From Lucinisca nassula (Eukaryota > Mollusca > Bivalvia > Lucinida > Lucinidae), in assembly GCA_963580285.1 (NCBI GenBank), contig OY757011.1, positions 154,989,245 through 155,053,244 of the forward strand: a DNA stretch of 64,000 nt. The letters are read 5' to 3'. Under the pieces are notes generated by a model. That model was not told the DNA's origin. It saw only the letters and a program-made list of their open reading frames with translations, and ran no database searches. The translations under genes and the position numbers were made by a program. Position 1 is the first letter of the stretch; every line of letters starts with the position of its first letter. Below, one piece after another: positions 33,063-44,583 of this stretch.

Positions 33063-33170
33063 TTAGATCCTCTAAGCGGATTACCAGTACTCATGTGCGT
33101 TCAGTTTCAGCTATGTGTGGAAGCATCGTGCAGCCCATCTATTTCTTCAAGCCCCGATGGGCGGGGGCCA
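33063..33170 (-). mobile_element. SINE-A head fragment
   Basis: Only the 5' third is present (CTAAGCGGATTACCAGTACT to CCCCGATGGGCGGGGGCC), an unusual 3'-less fragment. Confidence 0.82.
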
Positions 33171-33446
33171 ATATATAATCTTGGAGGGATGTCATAAAAT
33201 GGCGATGTTTTGCGTAACGCTCTTCCCCCCGTTCCTTTCCATTGCCTATATAGGCACGCTGTATTAGAATTAAGAAATAGATCAGCTCTAGCAACGATTT
33301 TTTAATAAATCACAGTTTGTCAGAAAAATCACTCGCGCTACGCAATTAATCACTGGACGGAAGAGAGTGATGCGAAAAACCGATGTTTATACGTTCACGT
33401 TAGACGGTATTTGTCGCATCAAAAACTATACAAAACGCATGCCTTT

Positions 33447-33494
33447 GCAAACAGTGTAGATTCAGATCAGAAGCCAGGATCTGCACTGTTTGCC
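33447..33494. repeat. GTGTAGATTCAGATCAGA hairpin, shortened
   Basis: TTTGCAAACAGTGTAGATTC and GATCTGCACTGTTTGCC with most of the inner stem lost. Confidence 0.75.
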
Positions 33495-33524
33495 ATGCAG
33501 TTTGTGAACTGAATGAATATATCA

Positions 33525-33686
33525 GTGGGTGAATTTTAGTTTTACGTCCCACCAACAGCTAAGGTCATACGGAGACGGGACCTCGGTTTAAAGACTCACC
33601 CGAAAGTCAGGAGAAGCCCGGGATCGATCCTGCGATCCCTGGTTTACAAGGCGAGTAGCGTAACCACTGCACCACGGAGGCTTCTA
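33525..33686 (-). mobile_element. SINE-D, full length, 13-bp target duplication
   Basis: AATGAATATATCA at 33512-33524 and 33687-33699. Minus-strand A box TGGTGCAGTGG and B box GATCGATCC are intact, with a TTGTAAACC anticodon-loop-like segment. Confidence 0.93.
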
Positions 33687-33940
33687 AATGAATATATCAT
33701 GTAATCTGATTGGATGATAGCTGGTAATGGGGGATGGCTTTATTAATATTTTCAGCGGGATAAAGGTGGTGCAGTCCATGGTGTTAGCGGGATTTTTTCT
33801 AACAAGGCGACAGGTTGGGAGAATTTGAAGGAAATAACAAAATTATTGTCTATTTAAGTGTGTTAGACTCGAAATAGATCAGCATTAGTATGTCAGGTGT
33901 TGAGCTCTACGCGCTCGTGGTTTGATCTAATTAACAGCTG

Positions 33941-34237
33941 GCCCCCGCCCATCGGGGCTTGAAGAAATAGATGGGCTGCATGGTGCTTCCACGCAGAGCT
34001 GAAACCGACCCGCACACGAGTACTGGTAAACCGTTTAGAGGATCTACGCCTGCCCAGGCAATGCGGTGCGAGTCGGTCCGTCCATGCTTATAAACCCAAG
34101 TGGTTTCATTGGGCGGCAGGGCTTGAGATGTCATTTCATCTCAATGTCGGGTAAAAGTCCCACAAAATTTGAAGCAACGTCTCCAAAATAACCTTTACAG
34201 TGTTGACGGGGACGTTAAACCTCAAATCAAACAAACA
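33941..34237 (+). mobile_element. SINE-A, full length, target duplication
   Basis: AACAGCTGGC precedes the CCCCGCCC head (33933-33942) and follows the CAAACAAAC tail (34238-34247). Confidence 0.92.
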
Positions 34238-34504
34238 AACAGCTGGCCTCCAATGCAACAATTCACCGGTAGAGCTTATATATAAATAATAATACTGTCC
34301 AAACATATGACAACTTACGTGTAACTAATACATTGGAGAATGAAAGGAGAGCAAGGGATGTGTTAATTTCGAATGATAAAATCATAGAGATTGTTCACCG
34401 ACCTACTCTACTCACTTTAAAATATTTATAATGTTATAGTAGGGAGAGGACTATCTAATAATATTTTTAACTTGGTGTCCAATCACATTGTGTTGAAAGT
34501 CAAA

Positions 34505-35937
34505 ACAAGATGGTCTTGATGGCCCTGGATCGCTCACCTAATCCAGTGTAACGTGGGCCCCTGGGAGGACCATTACTGGCCCCAGGGCTATAATTTACAC
34601 AATCTTGGTAGAGGTATAAAAGGTGAAGCTTCATACCAAATATCATAGGCCGGAGCCTTCTGGTTTCAGACAAGAAGATTTTTTAAACGTTTTCCGTATA
34701 TATAAGTCTATATAAAACCTGTGTGCCCCGGGGCGGGGCTATTTTTGGCCCCAGGGCTATAATTTGAACAATCTTGGTAGAAATCCACAAGATGAAGCTT
34801 CATACCAAATATCAAAGACCTTCGCCTTCTGGTTTCAAACAAGAAGATTTTCAAAAGTTTTCCCAATATAAGTCTTATGTAAAACAAGTGGGCCCCATGG
34901 TAGGCCCAAGTTTTTGGCTCCAGGGCTATAATTTGAACAATCTTGGTAGAGGTCTACTAGACAAAACTTCATACCAAATATCAAAAACCTAGGCCCTCTG
35001 ATTTCAGACAAGAAGATTTTTAAAGGTTTTCCCTTTATAAGTCTATGTAAAACCAGTGGGCCCCGGGGAGGGGCTATTTTTGGCTCCAGGACTATAATTT
35101 GAACAATCATTTAAGAGGTCCACAAGATGAAGCTTCATACCAAATATCAAAGACCTGAACCTTCTGGTTTCAGAGAAGAAGACTTTTAAAGATTTTCCAT
35201 AAGTCTATGTAAAACCAAAGGGCCCCGGAGCGGGGGAATTTTGACGCCAGGGCTACAATTTGAACAATCTTGATAGAGGTTCACAAGATGAAGCTTCAAA
35301 CCAAATATCAAAGGCCTGGGTCTTGTGATTTTAGAGAAGAATAGTTTTTAAAGGTAAAAAAAAAAAAACAAAGGGCGGGGGCATTTTTGGCCCCAGGGCT
35401 ATAATTTGAACAATCTTGGTAGAGGTCCATTAGATACAGCTTCATACCACATGCCAAACACTTGGGCCTTCTGGTTTCGGACAAGAAGATTTTTAAAGGT
35501 TTTCCCCATATAAGTCTATGTAAAATTGGCGGGCCCCAGTGCGGGGGCATTTTTGGCCCCAGGGCTTTAATTTGAACAATCTTGATAGAGGTTAACTAGA
35601 TAAGTCTTCATACCAAATATCAAAGACCTGGGCCTTGTGGTTTCATACAAGAAGATTTTTTTTTAAGTTTTCAGTGAAAAAAAAAAATTTTTTTTTTTTT
35701 GGCTCCTGTGACCCAGATGTGCATGTGCAACGGACCGGAACCGTTTGAACAATTTTGAAATGGGGCCACCTAAGGATCATTCCTGTGAAGTTTGGTCAAA
35801 GTCTGATCAGTAGTTTAGGAGATGTCGTTTGAAGAAATTGTTTACGCACGCACGCATGCCCGAACGCACGCTCGCACGACGGACAAAAATTGGTCCCAAA
35901 AAGCTCAGCTCGTCACTACGTGACAGGTGTGCTAAAA
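34505..35937 (+). mobile_element. Tandem-repeat element, GCTCACCT / AGGTGTGCTAAAA ends
   Basis: Begins ACAAGATGGTCTTGATGG and GATCGCTCACCT, and ends AGCTCGTCACTACGTGACAG, GTGTGCTAAAAT. GCTCACCT and AGGTGTGC form short inverted ends. The middle is an array of about 150-165 bp units (CCCAGGGCTATAATTTGAAC, AATCTTGGTAGAGGTCCA, CTTCATACCAAATATCAAAG, TTCAGACAAGAAGATTTTTA, AAAACCAGTGGGCCCCGGGG), then a unique tail and a GCACGCACGC-rich stretch. No coding frame is conserved between units. The start resembles the ACTAGA-hairpin starts at 44-58 kb. Confidence 0.75.
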
Positions 35938-36009
35938 TATGTTTAATTTAATATAACTTATAACTTTTACATAATTGCTGACAATGACAAGTCTTAATCA
36001 CATTTGAGA

Positions 36010-36700
36010 AATGTTACTGTTTATGTGTTCTAAGCTCATGAAGCTGGCTGATGAGACCAATTCTAGCTCTGAACTGTCTACTGCATATAGACCAATAGAG
36101 GCGAGAGGAAGATAACTCTGTTGGTGATACCTTAGCTCTGGCTTTTGCGCTGTGTGCGTTTCTGCTCAGCTTCACTGATTCTTTTGAGCTCGGCGTATTC
36201 ACTGGTATCCCTTCTGATGAGGTCTCGCCTTTTTGCTCTGTCTTGTGCAATTTGTCCTCACGACTCTGTTGAAATTTTGAAGTCCTTGATGGAGGCGTTG
36301 AGGGTGTCCTTGTAGCATTTCTTCTGACCGCCATGTGAGCGTTTGCCCATTTCTAGTTCCCCATTGAGAATTTTCTTTGGCAAACGTTCCTCAGGCATTC
36401 TGGTAACATGACCTGTCCATCTTAACTGTGTGCTAGTTTCAGAAGAGTATGTACACTTTGCATCTCTGCTGCTGTGTTCAGGACTTCCGTGTCTGGGATC
36501 CTTTTCTAAGACGGCTTGAATGGCAGTGATTGCCGTTGGTAAACTATGTTTAACATGCCTACAATAGTGTTGGCAGCACCACAGATCTGTTGACTATCAG
36601 TTTTGTGCCAAGCCTGATTCCACTGCGGTCCCAGGCACTACCAAGTAATCGGCCAAATGCTGCACTATTTTGGGATACAACTTCATAATACGTAGAAACG
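36010..36700 (-). pseudogene. LINE reverse-transcriptase C-terminal remnant
   Basis: Minus-strand pieces read LRWTGHVTRMPEERLPKKIL and GELEMGKRSHGGQKKCYKDT, then KARAKVSPTEL, a short spacer and CSRQFRARIGLISQL near the end. This order (wiring-peptide region, KRS.GGQ..RYKD, then a C-terminal C..QF..RIGL finger-like motif) is one I recognise from metazoan non-LTR retrotransposon ORF2 tails. Frameshifts separate the pieces: the 106-residue frame 36014-36334 covers only the last part. No reverse transcriptase core is present, so this is a fragment. The clade cannot be fixed by eye. Confidence 0.78.
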
Positions 36701-37690
36701 ATAAAAACGCTCTTGTTCTAATGAGTACTGTATTGAAAAGTTTTTCCCAGTTCTATCTTATAACGCCGTTGTTATGTAGTGGTTAACGTTAAGTTTTAAA
36801 ACTCATATGATCACACGTGCAGTAACACGTGGCTACTGGCGCATAACCGTTCGTGACATGCCTTTGTTTTCTTTTAAACTTCTTCGGCGGAAAGATCCAA
36901 TTCAAAACCGTGGTCATTTCATATGAAAATTTATGAAACTTGCCACAGGCTTGTTTCATAAATTTCATATGAAATGAACACTCTTGTAAGATCGTCTATT
37001 GGTTGTTCCAGTGTACGTAATTTATAATGCACTATTTATAGACGGCAGTAATTTTAGCATCCTGCAGCGCGGCTGTGACATGATCGATTTCGGACAAACA
37101 CATGTGTACGAAATGTGTGTTGTTACGAGCCAGGCGTAGCAGAAAGAAAAAGCAAACAAGCCTTTTGGAAAAATTTAACAAAATTTATTTACAAAGTATC
37201 TTCACTCTGTAGAAGTAAGAAAATTAAATGTACTTAGCTCTGTTAAGAAATATCCTTGAATGAATGTATTTTCCTTGATACCACAGAATTCACAGTCCGA
37301 AATGAAAAATAATATCCTTTAACAATCCAACACAGAATTTAGAAATAACATTTCTTATAAGCCCAAACATCAAACTCAAAAGTCTGACTCAAAGAGAAAA
37401 ATCAAGCTCTTTTATAGACCCTTAGATTTCTCCAGAACATTCCAGAGGGCTGTGGAATAAGATGATGTAATTTTCTAAAAAATAATGCAAACCTGAACTT
37501 TGTGGTAGGTTCCAAAGTACTTTTCCTTGTAAACAAGATGTTTACAAATAGAAATTAATCTGTGACTCAGGTTTTCAAGAATCTTCTATAAGAAGATAAA
37601 CAAGATATTTATAGCACTATTAGGTCACCCACTGGGGTGAAAGTGGGAATCAGAAAAATAAATTCTTATACATAACAGTGTAAATAGAAA
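36700..37690. other. Unassigned AT-rich region, one hairpin
   Basis: The hairpin at 36910-36990 is the second copy of the CATTTCATATGAAATTTATG family. Otherwise no gene or repeat recognised. Confidence 0.45.
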
Positions 37691-37693
37691 ATA

Positions 37694-38230
37694 CATTATA
37701 TGACAGGCGAAACCATCATTTTACCCCTAAGGCCAAACAAAAATCGAAACAATGGAAGCACCCTGGCTCACCCCGCCAAAGAAGGCAAAGACTGTTCCAT
37801 CAGTTGGGAAGGTTATGGTCTGGGATGTCTGGGATGCAGATGGTATTCTGCTGATAGATTCTCTCCAAAAGGGACAAACAATCGATGACACATACTATGC
37901 TTCACGTCTTAATCTTAAGCGCCGCGGAAAGCTCACTAAATGTGTATTGTTCCATTAGGACAATGCTCCTGTTGACAAGTCTGTCATTGTTATGGCTGTC
38001 ATTCACGATTGTGGCTTTAAATTGATTGAGCATCCGCCTTATTCCTCTGATCTCGCTCCAACAGACTTTCATCTATTTCCAAAATTCAGGCGCCTACGTT
38101 CAGTCCAATGGTGATGTCATATATGCAGTGGATGACTTTCTGAACAGCCAAGAAAAGTTCTATTAAAGTGGCATTGAGGCCCTTAAACACATGGCAAAAG
38201 TGTATAGATACTGCAGGGAATTATGTTGAA
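37694..38230 (+). pseudogene. Mariner transposase fragment
   Basis: In three frames: TGETIIL, then MEAPWLTPPKKAKTVPSVGK and VMVWDVWDADGILLIDSLQK to KCVLFH, then after a stop DNAPVDKSVIVMAVIHDCGF and YSSDLAPTDFHLFPKF. These match the catalytic core of mariner transposases. The N-terminal DNA-binding half is absent and no inverted ends were seen. The GDET motif has lost its aspartate (TGET), a stop precedes DNA, and frameshifts are present. It is a different, more decayed lineage from 11807-13082. Confidence 0.85.
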
Positions 38231-38334
38231 AATAATATATGTCCGACTAAATTCATGTCCTTCAATATGAGGCTCACAACATATCAATAAGCTAGGAAGC
38301 TTAAGTTTAATATTTTTCCGTAACTGCGTCAGAT

Positions 38335-38390
38335 GTACCATTGATTGTTTGTCCCTTTTGAAGATAATCTATCGGCAGAATGCAATGGTT
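38335..38390 (-). repeat. Inverted scrap of the mariner fragment
   Basis: TTGATTGTTTGTCCCTTTTG and ATCTATCGGCAGAAT are the inverse of 37838-37890, giving a local inverted repeat. Confidence 0.75.
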
Positions 38391-38633
38391 TTCCTTTTCA
38401 AAAGCTTAAATTCAATTTCGGTTCAAGATGATGTGGTAATTCTCATACTAATTTAAACCTCTGTCAAAAGGGTTGCAGAAATACAGCGCTCACTTCATTA
38501 TCAGTAATTATCTTTCAACCCTGAAGACCGCTACAGATCTATGACTTTTATGTTGCTGGAACTAATATTTCGACCTTTTTTCTTTTGTATTAGTTGTTAT
38601 AAGCAATTTAATGTGTTTAAACCTGATATCAAT

Positions 38634-38688
38634 ACAAACAATGTAGACCCAGATGATGAGCCGTCTCATCATGATATACACTGTTTGC
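38634..38688. repeat. GTAGACCCAGATGATGAG hairpin, variant
   Basis: Arms ACAAACAATGTAGACCC and ATATACACTGTTTGCT around GATGATGAGCCGTCTCATCATG. Confidence 0.75.
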
Positions 38689-38872
38689 TATCCTGTTTAT
38701 GATTTTGATCAAAATAGAAAAGAAAGCCGGCAAGAGCTGTCATTTTTGGCTGTTTCTCACTTCATGTAAACAAGCATTCTGTTTAAACTAATCAAAGAAT
38801 GAAACGAAAATTAAAAGAAAAAGGACTAGCGAGTTAAATAAAGCAAATTCTTCTTATACCCAGGCCCCGGTT

Positions 38873-39073
38873 TTGGATTTACATCTAACTATTGTAGGTG
38901 GCTTTGTTTCCTGCAAAATTTATGATAAACGCGATGGTTTTGATTTTGAGATTGTAAATTTTCTTTACTTGGATGATGTTCTTTCTCGTGCGGCATCCTA
39001 TGGCGTTTATATTTTGCAATTAATGAGAGTTGCCAGAGTGTCTAGTCGTGTAACGGACTTCAATACTCGTAAT
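38873..39073 (+). pseudogene. Retroelement protein fragment (YDKRDDF-type)
   Basis: The frame reads LHLTIVGGFVSCKIYDKRDG, FDFEIVNFLYLDD and YGVYILQLMRVARVSS. I recall this segment from metazoan reverse-transcriptase-associated proteins, where it lies between the polymerase and the LLQQGL.EPEFYGDLVYKFRK tail found at 15009 and 47297. Here it is about 65 residues, joined directly to an unrelated LINE fragment. The family name is uncertain. Confidence 0.65.
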
Positions 39074-39129
39074 AATAATGGAAATAAGGCAAAAGCACAG
39101 CTGCCAAACATCTTTAGTAAAGTTAATAG

Positions 39130-39662
39130 ACCAATGAATGGCATGTATCGACAGAGGTGAAATTGCTGGGTCAATATTTTTAGACTTTAGAAAAGCTTTT
39201 GGCCTGGTCGATCATAAAATTCTTATCCAAAAAATGACAGCAAATACATTTAGTGGCCTGTCCATAGACTGGTTTGCTTCTTACCTTGAAACTCGACAAC
39301 AAACAATACACAATGGGCAATCTCTGTCGCCATTTTATATGATAAAATCTGGTGTCCCACAAGGTTCGATCTTAGGACAGACGTTATTTCTATTATTTGT
39401 AAATGAGTTGCCTCTTCTGCTAAAATATTGTTATTCAGATCTGTTTGCGGACGATACGACAATCCATAAGAGTTGTCCGAGTTTAGATGTTATAAATACT
39501 GAGATACTTGCAGACTTGCTCACTTCTGTTTACTGGAGTAAGCAAAACAAATGGCCAGTAAATTGTGATAAAACAACTTATATGCTGTTCGCAGCAAGAC
39601 ATCGAGTAAATGACACTTGTAAACTAGATTTATTGGTAGATGATACCAGTGTTCCAACACAT
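39130..39662 (+). pseudogene. LINE reverse transcriptase, N-terminal part
   Basis: Reverse transcriptase of a non-LTR retrotransposon, which copies element RNA at a nicked target. Seen in order: FLDFRKAFGLVDH (motif A, aspartate present), SGVPQGSILG, LFADD (motif C, catalytic pair intact) and NCDKTTYMLF. The frame is open from 39138 to 39902, but similarity ends at about 39662 (DDTSVPTH), where an unrelated 1.7-kb block begins. The protein resumes at 41375. The two halves therefore belonged to one ORF. Confidence 0.9.
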
Positions 39663-41374
39663 GTTTATTTCTGGGGTAAACTTACCCCCTGGGTACAAAA
39701 ACTGGGGGTAAGAATCAAATTCAGGGGGTATGAAATTTTGCAACGAAAAGAAATGTGTGAGAAAACCTGTATACTTGTCCATAATTGTTACCGTATTCGG
39801 GTGTGTATTATCCGCATTTGCATACTACCAGCACCCCCTTTTTTCCAAAATCTTGGGGAAAACTGTTGTTCTGTTGTATTACCCGCATGGAACATTTGCT
39901 GAAATATTGGTGGATGCGTAAGTGAGAAAAAGTAAGAATTTGGCCAGTTTTTTTTAACACACAACGGAACGCGCGATCGTTTTCAAAAGGCGGGAAAATG
40001 CACGTGCGTGCGAGTATCACCAGAAAGCATGTATTTTACATTTAAATGTTGAAAAGACTTTGCCTGTTCACCATTGTTATTTATTTATTAACCCACATAT
40101 GCCCGCGGCCCTTTTTTGGGACATCGGCAAACAGTGCAGTCCCAGATCAGACACCTCAGAAAGACGCCGCAGACATCTGATTTGGATTTACACTGTTTGA
40201 TTTTATAACGGTTCAATTATGACACTATTGTTAATCCCTGTCATATAATTGCCACCCTGAGGTGCATGTCGATAAGGTGTGAAAATATGGTCAAGTTATG
40301 TATCTAATTTGCGTTTATTCCCCGATCATAAAATTTGCTGAAATATTGGTGGATGCGTAAGTGAGAAAAAGTAAGAATTTGGCCAGTTTTTGTAACACAC
40401 AACGGAACGCGCGATCGTTTTCAAAAGGCGGGAAAATGCACGTGCGTGCGATTATCACCAGAAAGCATGTATTTTACATTAAAATGTTGAAAAGACTTTG
40501 CCTGTTCACCATTGTTATTTATTTATTAACCCACATATGCCCGCGGCCCTTTTTTGGGACATCGGCAAACAGTGCAGTCCCAGATCAGACACCTCAGAAA
40601 GACGCCGCAGACATCTGATTTGGATTTACACTGTTTGATTTTATAACGGTTCAATTATGACACTTTTGTTAATCCCTGTCATATAATTGCCACCCTGAGG
40701 TGCATGTCGATAAGGTGTGAAAATATGGTCAAGTTATGTATCTAATTTGCGTTTATTCCCCGATCATAAAATTTAATCCGCAATCAATGTGAAAATTATT
40801 TAATTGCTCCTAAGACGAGTTGCTACGACTATTCTACTATCTCGTGAATGATTGTTTTTGCGCCAATAGCAGACGCTTGGCGAGAAAAGTTGAACGCTTT
40901 AATTTGTGTTAACACATCTGTATGCTGTTGTTGTTTATTGACAGGGAGCTTACAGAAAGCGCTGTTTTCCACAACCGTTTTGCTATCGAGATTTTTTTTA
41001 CCGTTTTTAACAATTTTTTTATGAAAGAGATACGCCCCATTAAGATAAAACAATACACGTGTGTGGTTGCTGGGGTCCGATGACGTCATTTACCGATCGC
41101 GTGCAGAAAAAAACTGTAGCTGTGGTTTCATCTCATTGATTCGCGCCCGTCAATTTCGGACGCTCGAAAAAAAAAATCGGCCGGTTCGCCCCAGTAAATT
41201 TCGGATGCGCGGAAGCTCTACTATGCGACGGATTCAAGTCTGCGGCTTGTCCCAAATCTATTTCAGCGAATCGGCCGATTCGCCCCCGTCAATTTCGGAC
41301 GCGCGGAATCTCGCCCGACGAAAATCGTACGTGATTTTTATTTTCTTTGCGTGATTCACGTAAGATTTTGCGTG
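39663..41374. mobile_element. 1.7-kb insertion splitting the LINE
   Basis: Starts near TTTCTGGGGTAAACTTACCC and ends near GCGTGAGTGGGAACTCTGG. It contains a 435-bp tandem duplication and, at the right, AATTTCGGACGCGCGG-type repeats (41147-41310). No protein motif was recognised; its class and exact ends are uncertain. Confidence 0.7.
39898..40767. repeat. 435-bp tandem duplication, about 98-99% identical
   Basis: TGCTGAAATATTGGTGGATG starts both units (39898 and 40333). Only a handful of differences are visible (for example CGAGTATCACC versus CGATTATCACC). Each unit includes a TTAACCCACATATGCCC start and a GTGCAGTCCCAGATCAGA hairpin arm pair. Confidence 0.93.
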
Positions 41375-41990
41375 AGTGGGAACTCTGGATACCTATCGAA
41401 AAAGTCTGCTCTTTGGGATAATAATTGATGAAAATCTTTCATGGACACAGCACATAGACAATCTTTGTTCGACATTATCTACAAAAAATTTACTTTTGAG
41501 ACAAATTTCGTCATATGTACCTCAAGACATACAAAAACTGTTTTGTCACAGTTATATCTTACCATTATTAGATTACGGCTGTAATACTTGGGGCACAACG
41601 TCAAAGGCAAATATTGAACGACTCTGCAAATTACAAAAACGTGCTGCGCGTATCATCTTGACACATCCACGCTCATGTTCGAACAATTGGGATGGCAATC
41701 TGTACCAAAGCGATTAATGTACAACAAAGCCGCATTAACGTATAAAGCTCTAAACAACTAAACACCCAGCTATATATCTAGTTTGTTGCAACCGGTTTGA
41801 GAAACACATGCTCGTTACCTTAGATCATCTGAAAATGGCCTGTTGTCTGTACCAAGATCAAGAACTGCGTTATTTGAACGCTCTTTTTCATATTAAGCCT
41901 CAAAGTTGGGAACTCATTACCAAAGTCTATAAGAACAACAAGCTCACTAAATGAATTTAAAACTTGTATAAGCAACTACTTTCAGCTATC
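41375..41990 (+). pseudogene. LINE reverse transcriptase, C-terminal part
   Basis: Continues the LINE of 39130-39662: LLFGIIIDENLSWTQHID, then RQISSYVPQDIQKLFCHSYI, LPLLDYGCNTWG, ERLCKLQKRAARIIL. A frameshift near 41695 ends the frame early (NWDGNLYQSD). In other frames, GWQSVPKRLMYNKAALTYKA and KLGTHYQSL-like or LWNSLPKSI-type text near 41890-41980 marks the normal end. With the 1.7-kb insertion it cannot be expressed. Confidence 0.88.
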
Positions 41991-41999
41991 ATGTATTGA

Positions 42000-42575
42000 T
42001 ATTTTAATCAAATTTCTGGATATGCCATTTACGTGCGAATCAAAACGTCATGGTGTACATGTTTTATGTATATCCTGACTGCCTTCACTTTCACTGTGTC
42101 GGTTGAACACCAAGTTACGGGGGAATGCTGTCTACACATTGGGTCTGCTACTTGACACTCGCCCACTGCCTATAAAATTACTTGGTGTTTGATCGGTTCA
42201 GACAGAAGGTTCGTCGACATGACAACGCTAATCCAGTATTACTGTAGTCTTTAAATTTCTAAGAAGCTCTTATAAAAAGACTCTCATAATATTTTAACAA
42301 AAATGTTTATAGCATTATCATTTCAGATGTTTGTATTATAATATGATATCTTATACTTTTAACTAGACTATTGTTCTATATTTACAAAATTTTACGTAAC
42401 TAAACAAACTGATACTTACCATATATCTACACATTTTAACATACTTTACACTCGTGATTAAAGTAGATAGCTCCAAGTGCAATGTGAGTCCTTACTTCTG
42501 CCTAAAAAAATGCTGTACGGAATGGGTGATTAAGTTTTGGAATCGATGATAACGATGTGCCATAATCTTTTTAAT
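42000..42575. other. AT-rich LINE 3' flank
   Basis: No coding sequence. Part probably is the 3' untranslated tail of the split LINE; a poly-A or microsatellite end was not clearly seen. Confidence 0.4.
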
Positions 42576-42579
42576 TTCT

Positions 42580-44361
42580 ATTTTGATTGATTGATTGATT
42601 TATTTCGGTATCACAGATTAGCAACATACATGTAAAACAAAACAATGCATATACAATGTTAAATACACACATTTTGTACATATAAAACAATCAATACATT
42701 GCAATGTTCATATGGCTTGCCAATCACTACCAAGGATGACACAAAAAAGAGAGAGTGATCTCTCTTATTTCCATTGTGGTCCTTTTGTACTGATTTGCAA
42801 GTCATAGTGAGGCACAAACAATAAATTAGAATAATAAATTATTAAAGATCTACGATTTAAATATGAATGCTTAGAATGTAGCAATTAAAAATTTATAATA
42901 AATAGATTGTAATTAAGACTATTGCTTTCAAAGACCTAAGAAATGACTTAAAAAATTACAATTAAAAAAAATCTGCGATTACCAAATTATGCAAGCAGCA
43001 TGTGTCCAATCAAAGAGAGTTTAAAAAATGCGATTTTACAGCTGTTTTAAAAATCCTAGGCCCGTCTACATTTTTAATGCTTGATGGAAGCCAATTCCAT
43101 AAGGTACAGCCTGTATAGGCAAAAGATTTTCGGCCAAAACCCTTCACTTTAGGAAGGCAAAAACTACCATTTTCACTAAATCTAGTGCTATATCTATGTA
43201 CAGATGTAGCTGGAATAAAATGCTCTCTCATATAGTCAGGCGATGTTCCGGATTTGATCCGAAAGACATGATTCAAAATGATCTGGTCTACCCTTTTTGA
43301 GACTGGCAACCATCCCAAAGAATTAAATTCATCAGATCCTACATGTGCTCTTGGATCCAGTTTCAAAACAAAGCGAATCATTTTATTTTGGGTAACCTCC
43401 AATCTGTTTCTCAGGAGTTTTGATAGGCCAGGATACCAAAAAGAACACGCATAGTCAAAATGACATTGTATAAGAGACATAACTAAAAGCTTCTTAGAAT
43501 GCAAGTCTAAAAATCTCTGTTTTCTGAATAAAAACTTTAACCGAGCATTTGCCTTCTGAATTATTGAATTAACCATGGTTTCACCGTTCAAACACTGTTC
43601 CAACACTACACCTAGATATTTTACCGATTCCTTAGATTCGATACGAGTCCCTTTGCACGAAATCTGCAAGTTTGGTTGAGGTTTCAACTTACAATTTGAG
43701 CCAAACAAAATTGATTCTGTTTTGCCTAGGTGCAAGGAAAGCTTATTATCAACAAGCCACTCACTCACAACCTCCAGTTCTTTCTGAAGCATCATTTCAA
43801 TAGATGACACAGACTTATCGGCAACCAAAAGGGCAGAATCATCTGCATATAAAAGAAGTTTATTGTTCACAGCACCTGACATGTCATTCACATAGATTAA
43901 AAATAAAAGGGGTCCGAGAATCGATCCTTGTGGTACCCCACAAGAAATTTCAGCGCTGGAAGATAAAACTCCAGACACGTCGACGAGCTGTCGACGGTCG
44001 GACAAATAAGAACGAAACCATCTAATCACATCTTGACTCAGACCAAGTGCTTCCATTTTCATCAATAAAATGTTGTGATCTACAGTGTCGAAGGCCTTTT
44101 GAAGATCTAGTAAAACCATTCCGACGAGATTGCCTTTATCCATTTGAAATTTTATGAAATCGGTCAAATGAATCAAACAAGTATCTGTTGAAAAACGGCC
44201 TCTAAAACCTGACTGAAATTTATACAGCAGCTTTTTCTCATCAAGATAAGTTTCAATTTGTTCATACACGACCTTCTCTACAACCTTAGATATAATACTC
44301 AAGATCGAAACTGGGCGGTAGTTGCCAACCTCTGTTTTATCATTCTTTTTAAAAAGAGGAA
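42580..44361 (-). mobile_element. 5'-truncated LINE with AATC-repeat tail
   Basis: On the minus strand the element begins abruptly at about 44361 within the polymerase domain and runs through an open frame to 43010. It then has a 3' untranslated region ending in a short AATC repeat (42582-42602). Abrupt 5' truncation with a simple-repeat 3' end is usual for LINE insertion. Confidence 0.85.
43010..44361 (-). CDS. LINE reverse transcriptase, open but 5'-truncated
   Basis: The longest credible protein of the window: a 430-codon frame (43010-44302), with in-frame similarity continuing upstream to about 44361 (VPLFKKNDKTEVGNYRPVSI). Counted from the first frame residue: SGFRGRFSTDTCL at 31-43, motif A LLDLQKAFDTVDH at 64-76, CGVPQGSILGPLL at 121-133, catalytic YADD at 152-155 and GKTESILFG at about 195. 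The thumb and C-terminal LWNWLPSSIKN follow near 405. The endonuclease and first polymerase blocks are missing. No stop or frameshift is visible, which suggests a recent insertion. The frame has no native start (it opens at TTG), so a protein from this locus is unlikely. Superfamily (CR1, Jockey or similar) not resolved. Confidence 0.9.
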
Positions 44362-44583
44362 CCTATTTGAAGCGTCTACTACTAAGTGTAGTAATGCTTT
44401 ACTAAATCCACATCTCATGTTTTATTGCATCCATGTGTATTATCCTTTTAACTCGGGTATGTTATTGTAAATATGTTTTCGTTTTGTTTGTATATTTGTT
44501 ATAGAGGGCCACTTGGAAGACTGGCTTTTAAGCTAAACGTGTTCCCTCTCAAAATATTGTTTTAATAAATAAAAATAAATAAA
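44362..44583 (+). mobile_element. Probable 3' tail of another LINE
   Basis: Non-coding, with GAGGGCCACTTGGAAGACTG and ending TTTTAATAAATAAAAATAAA, an AATAAA-like and A-rich end. It abuts the truncated end of the minus-strand LINE. Confidence 0.5.

Noticed and set aside
34774..35110. Proline/glycine-rich frames between 34774 and 35550 on both strands
   Set aside because: These are repeats of the 150-165 bp array unit.
36014..36334. A host zinc-finger gene
   Set aside because: The single CSRQF...RIGL motif is the usual end of a LINE polymerase and the upstream text is LINE-like.
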